The notes below the pieces were generated by a model. That model made no database searches, had not been told where the DNA came from, and was given only the letters and a program-made list of their open reading frames with translations. The position numbers and the translations under genes were made by a program. From Alphaproteobacteria bacterium (lineage in GTDB: Bacteria; Pseudomonadota; Alphaproteobacteria; Rhizobiales; Aestuariivirgaceae), in NCBI GenBank assembly GCA_026400595.1, contig JAPLOT010000057.1, positions 1 through 10,947 on the forward strand: DNA of 10,947 nt. Reading direction: 5' to 3'. Shown here one piece after another: positions 1 through 5,473 of the stretch (position 1 is its first letter; the number at the start of each line of letters is the position of its first letter).

Positions 1-201
1 GGGACGCTGTGTCTCGGCATAGGATCCCGCGCAGGCGGCAAAGTCTTCGTGCCCCAGCAGCCTTTCGGTGACCGGATAGCGCACGCGCAGCGCATTGATC
101 AGCGCCGACGTCACGTTGGCGCGGTAGATGCGGAAGCGCGGATCGGCCGGCAACAGGGACCAATCCCCGATGGCCGCCGCGAACTCGCGCTGGCCAATCA
201 T
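1..201 (-). CDS. bufC: BufC / DUF2063 family protein, N-terminal part (cut by the window edge)
   Basis: The ATG at 201-199 overlaps the bufB stop as ATGA, and the frame stays open to base 1, giving 67 residues. They begin MIGQREFAAAIGDW and contain RFRIYRANVTSALINALR followed by a YPVTERLLG segment. This order (FAAAI, then RxxIYRxNV, then a YPV...LLG helix) is typical of the N-terminal putative DNA-binding domain of DUF2063. In bufferin operons the DUF2063 protein is the partner of the DUF692 enzyme and is thought to present the precursor peptide to it. The ATGA overlap implies translational coupling, so the two proteins are probably made in matched amounts. The C-terminal part lies outside the window, so full length and integrity cannot be judged. 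The family call rests on the N-terminal motif pattern and the operon position. Confidence 0.85.
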   Translation of the reverse strand, partial: MIGQREFAAAIGDWSLLPADPRFRIYRANVTSALINALRVRYPVTERLLGHEDFAACAGSYAETQRP

Positions 202-1052
202 GCCGCGGCCCGCGAAGAGCTGCGCATGATGTGCTCGGCCCGACCCGCCTCGGCGACCAGTTCGGCGAGCGGCGGGACGTTGGCGTCACGTTCGATCAAT
301 GTCGGGAGCGGACCGGTCTTGCCGATGACGGCCGCGTAGAGTTGCCAGACGTCTTCGACCACCGGCGCCGCATGCGAGTCGATCAGCACGGCGCCACCAT
401 CCTCTGCGACGACGTCATGTCCGGCCAGATGGATTTCCTGGACATGCGACAAGGGGTAGGCCGCGAGGTAGTCCGTCGCATCGGTCGCCAGATTGCGGGC
501 CGAGACGAAGACATTGTTGACGTCCAGCAGCAGGCCGCAGCCTGTGCGCCGGACGACTTCCGCGATGAAACCTGCCTCGTCGAAGCTGCTCTCCGCGAAG
601 CGCAGATAGCTGGAGGGGTTCTCCAGCAGCATCTGGCGACCGAGAACCGACTGTGTCTCGTCAATGTGATCGCAGACCGTCTGAAGCGTCGCGGCCGTAT
701 AGGGAAGAGGCAGAAGGTCGCTGAGATAGCCGGTCTCATGGGTGGACCAGGCGAGATGTTCCGAGAAGAGTCCTGGCTGATATCGCGCGATCAGGGCCTT
801 GAGGCGCATGAGATGACCAGTGTCCAGCCGCCCCGGACCGCCGATCGACAGGCCCACGCCATGCAGGGACAGGGGGTAGAGATCGCGAATGGCGGAAAGG
901 TAGCGGTGCGGCGGACCGCCGGCGCCCATGTAGTTTTCGGCATGGATCTCGAAGAAGCCGAGATCCGGCGGTTCAGCCAGCACCGATCTGTAGTGTTCGG
1001 CCTTGAGTCCGACGCCGCCGCGCGCAGGGATGTCTCGAGCTGGTGTTGACAT
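198..1052 (-). CDS. bufB: BufB, MNIO (DUF692) family multinuclear iron enzyme, bufferin maturase
   Basis: This is a 284-residue protein, the usual length for DUF692. Members are TIM-barrel enzymes that use two or three iron atoms and oxygen to modify cysteines of a precursor peptide. Motifs in order: GVGLKAEHY near residue 14, FFEIHAENYMG at 33-43, SLHGVGLSIGG at 62-72, SEHLAW at 97-102, LLENPSSY at 142-149, LLLDVNNVFVSARN at 174-187, HLAGH at 208-212, IDSHA at 225-229 and LIERD at 252-256. The likely iron ligands among these (H64, E98, E144, D177, H208, D225, H227, E254) are all present. I chose the ATG at 1052 because family similarity begins just after it; no strong Shine-Dalgarno is visible, but a stable hairpin lies just upstream. 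The neighbours bufA and bufC make the substrate and partner clear. Confidence 0.93.
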   Translation of the reverse strand: MSTPARDIPARGGVGLKAEHYRSVLAEPPDLGFFEIHAENYMGAGGPPHRYLSAIRDLYPLSLHGVGLSIGGPGRLDTGHLMRLKALIARYQPGLFSEHLAWSTHETGYLSDLLPLPYTAATLQTVCDHIDETQSVLGRQMLLENPSSYLRFAESSFDEAGFIAEVVRRTGCGLLLDVNNVFVSARNLATDATDYLAAYPLSHVQEIHLAGHDVVAEDGGAVLIDSHAAPVVEDVWQLYAAVIGKTGPLPTLIERDANVPPLAELVAEAGRAEHIMRSSSRAAA

Positions 1053-1059
1053 GGAATGC

Positions 1060-1083
1060 GGGGCGCGGGTGGAGCCGCGCCCC
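1060..1083 (-). other. Intergenic hairpin between bufA and bufB
   Basis: GGGGCGCGG and CCGCGCCCC form a perfect 9-bp GC stem with a 6-nt loop. The structure sits 10 nt after the bufA stop and 7 nt before the bufB start. No T-tract follows, so it is not a classical intrinsic terminator. It could act as a partial terminator or as a 3' stabiliser of the bufA message, which would give more precursor peptide than enzyme. It also occupies the place where the bufB ribosome binding site should be. Confidence 0.6.
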
Positions 1084-1093
1084 AGTCGGGCGA

Positions 1094-1384
1094 TCAAGCC
1101 GGCCGCTTGATGGGTTCGAGCGAGCCGGGGCCGAGCGGTGTCTCGGTCGTCACGCAGGTGCCCTTGGGTACCAGCTTCCAGGAATTGCCCTGATAGTCGA
1201 TCGTCGATGTTCCGGCACAGGTCGTGCCTTCGCCGGCGGCGCAGTCGTTCTGGCCCTTGAGTGCAATGCCGTAGCACTTTTCCATGTCGGCGGCCTGGGC
1301 GGCCGCGGTCATGGCGGTCCCGGCAATGGCGGCCGTCATGGCTCCGGCGATGGCGAGCATGGTGTTGCGGCGAGAGGTGTTCAT
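1094..1384 (-). CDS. bufA: BufA, bufferin precursor peptide (DUF2282), secreted metal-binding RiPP
   Basis: This 96-residue precursor has an N-terminal export signal (RR at 5-6, hydrophobic stretch about 9-27, likely cleavage after AQA near residue 31). The mature part has four cysteines at 37, 48, 56 and 77. The contexts KCYGIALKGQNDC, TCAG and WKLVPKGTC match the DUF2282/bufferin pattern. Bufferins are exported peptides in which an MNIO enzyme modifies some cysteines, and the product binds metal, copper in the studied cases, in the periplasm. The tail after C77 holds a TPLGP segment before the usual GSLxP-like end. I chose the ATG at 1384 because AGGAGA lies 5 nt upstream and the signal peptide starts directly there; reading further upstream adds nothing signal-like. 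The gene is first in the operon, 41 nt before bufB. Metal specificity is inferred from the family. Confidence 0.92.
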   Translation of the reverse strand: MNTSRRNTMLAIAGAMTAAIAGTAMTAAAQAADMEKCYGIALKGQNDCAAGEGTTCAGTSTIDYQGNSWKLVPKGTCVTTETPLGPGSLEPIKRPA

Positions 1385-1410
1385 GGGCGTCTCCTGTGTT
1401 GAATTCAGCA

Positions 1411-1438
1411 TGCGTAGCATTGCAGAGTCGAAGGTCAA
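1411..1438 (-). promoter_or_regulatory. Possible bufA promoter
   Basis: On the minus strand TTGACC (1438-1433) is followed after 16 nt by TACGCA (1416-1411), ending about 26 nt before the bufA ATG. The -35 match is good and the -10 match is poor. I did not find a clear match to the GTAACC/CGAA pair I recall for the Caulobacter SigF sigma factor, which controls bufferin genes there. Treat as a candidate only. Confidence 0.3.
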
Positions 1439-1531
1439 GGGAAAATCAACTGACTGTAAACAAAGCACTTCGTCGATATCACCAATATGTGCAACTCTCG
1501 TTACACGAATGGCATTCGCAACTGCAGCATT

Positions 1532-2305
1532 TCAGTCAACCGATCGCAATAGAAGCTTGTCAAAGTCCCCGACCTGAATGAAGCCGAGGCGAGGAAATTC
1601 GAGGTCAACGATCACATAGAGCGTGATGGTCAGGATTGCCGCGAAGCCAATCATGTGAAACCAGTTTCGCGACCGTGCTGCGGCCATGCCGTGACCTGCG
1701 ATGGTTGCACAGATCAGCGCCAAGGCGAAGAGCAGCACATAGATGATGGCGGGCGGATGCGAGACAGTCGCCATTGCCCGCGTTGTGGTGATGTCGATCA
1801 TCTGATTCAGGGCTGGCAGCAGGAGCATGTTGAGATTCGGGGGGGCATCCGGCATCCTTCCTGCTGCAATGGCGAGCGACCAGATTTCCTTCTGAATCTC
1901 TTCCGATGCCTCCAGTCCGGCCTTGAAATCCTCGAAGTCAATGCCCTTGCGGTAGGCGTTCACGCGCGAGTCGACATAGCGCCGGAAAGCGTCCCGCAGA
2001 GCAGGTTGCGCTGCCTGGGGAGCCAGGTCGACGCGAAGGTAGGCGGTGCCGATGTCATTGGCCTCTGCGACGATCATGTCCCGGCGGTGGTCGAAGCGCG
2101 CCGCAGCGCTGGAGAAGGCAAAGGCCAGAAGCAAACCGAAGAGCGCAAAGATGGCGGCATCCACCGCGGCCGTACCGGGCAAGGGTCCGCCCGTGCCCTG
2201 CTGACGCCAACTGCCGATCCGCCGCCCCAGTTCGGCTGCAAGGACAATGGCCAGGAACAATCCCGTGAAGAGCGGCAGGGCATAGTTGATGAGCTGCGTA
2301 ACCAC
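1532..2305 (-). CDS. DUF4239 (bestrophin-like domain) integral membrane protein
   Basis: This is a 257-residue membrane protein with four predicted helices: about 8-25, 50-68, 185-205 and 215-238. Between helices 2 and 3 lies a long soluble region rich in charged helix. The stretch just after helix 2 reads FSSAAARFDHRRDMIVAEAN then DIGTAYLRVDLAP, which is the hallmark of the DUF4239 family, compared by profile to bestrophin channels. The molecular function is unknown. I chose the GTG at 2305 because GGAG lies 7 nt upstream and the first helix starts directly after. An ATG in frame at 2386 would add a hydrophilic stretch that runs across the divergent promoter region. The stop is 147 nt before the bufA start on the same strand, so some read-through into the bufferin operon is possible. 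A functional link is not shown. Confidence 0.8.
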   Translation of the reverse strand: MVTQLINYALPLFTGLFLAIVLAAELGRRIGSWRQQGTGGPLPGTAAVDAAIFALFGLLLAFAFSSAAARFDHRRDMIVAEANDIGTAYLRVDLAPQAAQPALRDAFRRYVDSRVNAYRKGIDFEDFKAGLEASEEIQKEIWSLAIAAGRMPDAPPNLNMLLLPALNQMIDITTTRAMATVSHPPAIIYVLLFALALICATIAGHGMAAARSRNWFHMIGFAAILTITLYVIVDLEFPRLGFIQVGDFDKLLLRSVD

Positions 2306-2438
2306 GGGTCTGCTCCATTCGTCCGGATTTGATAGTCGATTCCATGATGCAATGCACCAGAAGGATGACCTGGGCCCCCTCGCCAAGCGTGGTCAGTGGG
2401 CGCTACTATGGCTCAGTACTCTTCTGCCCGGAGCAATC
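2306..2438. promoter_or_regulatory. Divergent intergenic region between the DUF4239 gene and the amidohydrolase
   Basis: These 133 nt separate two divergent genes and must hold promoters for both, since nothing else on either side could supply them at close range. I see no convincing -35/-10 pair on either strand. The visible signals are the Shine-Dalgarno sequences: GGAG at 2430-2433 for the plus-strand gene and GGAG (minus strand) 7 nt before the GTG of the minus-strand gene. Confidence 0.4.
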
Positions 2439-3293
2439 ATGATCGACTTCCCAATCATCGATACCCACGTTCACCTGCTCGACACGCAGCGCTTCGGCTA
2501 CTCCTGGGCCAAGGGCGCGCCCAAGCTGGGGCGAGACTGGACGATCGCCGATCTCACCGAATGCGCCAGTCCCTATACGATCGAGGGGTTCGTCTTCGTC
2601 GAGGTCGATGTCGACATGCCGCAGTATCTTGACGAGGCCGTCTGGGTGCAGTCGCTGGCCGACAAGGAGTCCCGGCTGAAGGGCTGCGTAGCCTGCCTGC
2701 CCATGGAACGCGGCGCGGCGCTGGAGCCGGAGATGGCGCAGCTTGCCGCTCTCAAGGTGATGCGGGGTGTGCGCCGGCTGATCCAGAACCAGCCGGACCC
2801 CGCGTTCGTGCTGAAGCCGGATTTCCTGGCGGCGGTCAAGCTGCTGCCGCGCTACGGGCTGTCCTTCGACATCTGCATCTTCCATCACCAGCTTCCGAAC
2901 ACGCTGGAACTGGTCCGCCGCTGTCCCGAGGTGTCGTTCATTCTCGATCACATCGCCAAACCGGGCATCAAGGCCGGCCTGACCGATCCGTGGAAGAAGC
3001 ACGTCAAGGAGCTGGCGCAGATGCCGAATGTCGTCTGCAAGCTCTCCGGCGTGACCACCGAAGCCGACCACGCGAACTGGACGCGCGAGCAGCTGCGCCC
3101 CTACATTGACCATGTCATCGACTGCTTTGGCTTTGACCGGATCATGTATGGCGGCGACTGGCCGGTCTCCGAACTCGCCGGACGCTATACCGACTGGATC
3201 GGCGTTCTTGATTGGGCCACGGCGGGTTGTTCGCCGGCGGAGAAGCGGAAGCTGTTCCGCGACAACGGCATGCGGGCCTATCGTCTGAGCTAG
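2439..3293 (+). CDS. Amidohydrolase family protein (COG3618, lactonase-like metal-dependent hydrolase)
   Basis: This 284-residue protein is an amidohydrolase_2 type TIM-barrel enzyme of the COG3618 group, which includes L-fuconolactonase and related sugar or dicarboxylate lactonases. It opens with IIDTHVHLLD, giving H10 and H12 as metal ligands. CIFHHQLPNTLELVRRCP (146-163) leads to FILDHIAKPG with H171, and YGGDWPVSEL carries D240, the conserved catalytic aspartate of the superfamily. The order and spacing fit a complete enzyme. The true substrate cannot be read from the sequence; a sugar acid lactone is the best family-based guess. I chose the ATG at 2439, with GGAG 5 nt upstream, because the barrel begins immediately after it. 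The next gene follows after 5 nt, so the two very likely share a transcript. Confidence 0.88.
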   Translation: MIDFPIIDTHVHLLDTQRFGYSWAKGAPKLGRDWTIADLTECASPYTIEGFVFVEVDVDMPQYLDEAVWVQSLADKESRLKGCVACLPMERGAALEPEMAQLAALKVMRGVRRLIQNQPDPAFVLKPDFLAAVKLLPRYGLSFDICIFHHQLPNTLELVRRCPEVSFILDHIAKPGIKAGLTDPWKKHVKELAQMPNVVCKLSGVTTEADHANWTREQLRPYIDHVIDCFGFDRIMYGGDWPVSELAGRYTDWIGVLDWATAGCSPAEKRKLFRDNGMRAYRLS

Positions 3294-3298
3294 CCGTC

Positions 3299-4012
3299 AT
3301 GCGGGTGATGCGCTTGACCCCCGAGCTCGTGGCCCGCTGTCACCGGGACGTGCCCGAGACGAAAGGTGACCCGGCCCATGACTATTTCGAGGATGCGGAC
3401 TACGACCGGGCAACCGCGGCCGTGCTGGCGGCAAGGCCTGAGGGCCCGCTCTGGCTCTTTGCCTACGGGTCTCTGCTGTGGAGGCCCGAGTTCGAATCCA
3501 TCGAGGCGCACCGCGCCGTGGCATACGGGTGGCAGCGCGGGTTCTCGATGCAAATCCTTAGTCATCGCGGCACGCCCGAGCAGCCGGGCTACATGATGTG
3601 TCTCGATCAGGGCGGAGAATGCGAGGGTCTTGCGCTGCGCCTGCGCGAGGCGGACGCAACCGCGCAGATCCGCACGCTGCTCTATCGCGAGATTGGCAGC
3701 CACGAGGCGCTGGACAGCGTGCGCTGGATCGAATTGAACAGCACCACCGGTCCGCTCAGGGCCCTCACCTTCTACGCACGGCCCGACCGGTTGCCTCTCT
3801 ATCAGCCCAACCGGCCCCTGGATGAGATTGCCCATGGCCTGGCGCGGGCCTGCGGCCATTGGGGATCGGGTGCAGCCTATCTCTACAATACCGTCAGTCA
3901 TCTGGAAGAACTTGGCATTCACGATCCGCGCCTGTGGGAGCTGCAGGAGAGGGTCGCTGCCGAGATCGAGAGAATTCATGCTGGCCAAGCGGCCGGCGAT
4001 GCCGGGCGGTAG
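3299..4012 (+). CDS. ChaC-like gamma-glutamylcyclotransferase
   Basis: The 237-residue product matches the ChaC family, which releases 5-oxoproline from glutathione (giving Cys-Gly) in the cytosol. The substrate-binding motif FAYGSLLWRPEF lies at 54-65, and the YREIGSHEAL segment at 129-138 holds the likely catalytic glutamate E131. C-terminal LYNTVSHLEELGIHD resembles the ending of bacterial ChaC proteins. The first 50 residues form a short polar extension with a PETKGDP stretch. The start at 3299 is 5 nt after the preceding stop and has no obvious Shine-Dalgarno, which suggests translation coupled to the amidohydrolase; the ATG at 3308 is an alternative. Both genes then point to cytosolic small-molecule turnover, but no shared pathway is evident. 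Confidence 0.88.
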   Translation: MRVMRLTPELVARCHRDVPETKGDPAHDYFEDADYDRATAAVLAARPEGPLWLFAYGSLLWRPEFESIEAHRAVAYGWQRGFSMQILSHRGTPEQPGYMMCLDQGGECEGLALRLREADATAQIRTLLYREIGSHEALDSVRWIELNSTTGPLRALTFYARPDRLPLYQPNRPLDEIAHGLARACGHWGSGAAYLYNTVSHLEELGIHDPRLWELQERVAAEIERIHAGQAAGDAGR

Positions 4013-4022
4013 GCCGCCGCCC
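4004..4022 (+). terminator. Possible hairpin at the end of the ChaC gene
   Basis: GGGCGG (4004-4009) pairs with CCGCCC (4017-4022) across a 7-nt loop, straddling the stop codon. A second inverted pair of CCGG-type sequences flanks it. No T-tract follows, so termination would need Rho or be inefficient. This is a weak call. Confidence 0.25.
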
Positions 4023-4464
4023 TGCCGGACAGTGTTGGCGGAGGTTTGCCGGTACGCCTGTCGGTCGATTTCAGGATCGTTGCAAGTTCAGTGAGATAGA
4101 TCAGCCTGCCGGATGAGTGGTTTCTGGCCCCGGGCTTGCATCGCTGTTTCCGAGACAGGATGTGGGGCGAACATGAGGGGCAGGATGTTGCAGGAGGAGG
4201 TCAGCCAGATGCGACCTTGTATTCATCGCCATGTCGGTCTCGGGCGAGACGTTGAAGTTGGGTCTGCTATGTACAAAGGCGATGCGCCATGCGTGGTTAC
4301 CACAACGTTCGGGACACGGCCGGACACTGACCGTGAGCCCGGTGCACTGCGCCGAATCCCAACCCGGAAACGATCTCAACCTCAAGCCAATACTGATCAG
4401 CGGATTCCGCTTGCGATTTGTGTTGGGCTGCAGAACATCGATCAACTGTAACCAGGAGGACGAC
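4013..4464. other. 452-nt gap ahead of the TRAP transporter genes
   Basis: I see no recognisable gene here. Third codon positions are much less G/C-rich than in the neighbours in every frame I checked. The gap holds two dyads: GTGGT-T-ACCAC at 4293-4303, and a stem of CGGG plus CACGG (4310-4319) against CCGTG plus CCCG (4331-4341). They make this a plausible control region for the transporter. A frame from ATG 4209 to TAA 4449-4451 (80 codons) has a perfect AGGAGGAGG 8 nt upstream but an unconvincing protein sequence. No good -35/-10 pair stands out. Confidence 0.5.
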
Positions 4465-5445
4465 ATGACCCATCTGAACCGTCGCGGCTTCATTGCCGGC
4501 AGTACCTTCCTTGCGACTTCGCTTTTCGCCGGTGTTCCGGCCTTTGCCGCGACCCGCTACATCACCATCGGCACCGGCGGTACGGGCGGCGTGTTCTATC
4601 CCTATGGTGGCGGGCTTGCGCAGCTCCTGTCGGCCAAGCTTCCGGAGACCCAGGTCACGGCCGAGGTGACGGGCGGATCGGTCGACAACGTGAAGCTGCT
4701 GAGTGCCGGCAACGCCGAAATCGGCTTTTCGACCATCGACTCGGCCTATGACGGCGTGAAGGGCGAGGCAGCCTACAAGGACGTCGGCCCCCAGAAGATC
4801 GCAACGCTGGCGGTCCTCTATCCCAGTTTCCTCCATGTCGTGGCCTCCAAGGCCAGCGGCATCAAGACCATCGCCGACATCAAGGGCAAGCGGGCCTCGG
4901 TGGGCTCTGCCGGTTCTTCGACGGAGTCCATTGCCGATCGCATGCTGATGGCAGCCGGCGTGGATCCCATGACGGAGGTGACCCGCGACAATCTGGGCGT
5001 GGCCGAGTCCGCCGGTGCCATCAAGGACGGCAAGGTCGATGTCTTCTTCTGGATCGGCGGGGTGCCGACTCCTGCTGTCAAGGACCTGGTCTCCACCAAT
5101 GGCGACGACGTCGTCTTCGTCGGATCCAGCGACGTGGCATCGAAACTCGCCGAGGCCTATCCGGGCGTCTATACGTCCGGCATGTTGAAGAAGGAGGCCT
5201 ACGCCAATCTTGCCGACGATCTCCCGACACTTGTCGTCGACAACGTGCTCATCGTCCCCGAAGCCCTCGATGGCGGGCTGGTGACCGAAGTCCTGTCGGC
5301 GATCTTCGACAACATCGCGGACGTCCATGCCATTCATCCCTCGGCCAAGAGGCTGTCGCTTGAAACGGCGGCCGCGAAGACGGCGGTTCCCTATCATCCC
5401 GCGGCGGTGGAATTCTACAAGAGCCGCGGCATCACGGCAGGTTGA
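4465..5445 (+). CDS. TAXI family TRAP transporter solute-binding protein
   Basis: This is a 326-residue periplasmic binding protein, normal for the TAXI class. The N-terminus has a twin-arginine-like motif NRRGFIAGS at 5-13, a hydrophobic core to about 24 and probable cleavage after AFA near residue 28. The mature protein opens with ITIGTGGTGGVFYPYGGGLA, the glycine-rich start typical of TAXI proteins. Other family features are TGGSVDNVKLLSAGNAEIGF and SVGSAGSSTES. TAXI proteins bind small acids such as glutamate or related C5 compounds in a few cases; the ligand here is unknown. I chose the ATG at 4465, which has AGGAGGA at 4454-4460. The permease gene follows after 28 nt, completing a two-gene transporter. 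Confidence 0.93.
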   Translation: MTHLNRRGFIAGSTFLATSLFAGVPAFAATRYITIGTGGTGGVFYPYGGGLAQLLSAKLPETQVTAEVTGGSVDNVKLLSAGNAEIGFSTIDSAYDGVKGEAAYKDVGPQKIATLAVLYPSFLHVVASKASGIKTIADIKGKRASVGSAGSSTESIADRMLMAAGVDPMTEVTRDNLGVAESAGAIKDGKVDVFFWIGGVPTPAVKDLVSTNGDDVVFVGSSDVASKLAEAYPGVYTSGMLKKEAYANLADDLPTLVVDNVLIVPEALDGGLVTEVLSAIFDNIADVHAIHPSAKRLSLETAAAKTAVPYHPAAVEFYKSRGITAG

Positions 5446-5473
5446 TCGCAGCCAGTCAGGACAGGAGAGCGGC

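Noticed and set aside
231..1049. Long plus-strand frame opposite bufB
   Set aside because: It is antisense to a gene with all MNIO motifs; its product is rich in Gln, Arg and Asp with no family pattern.
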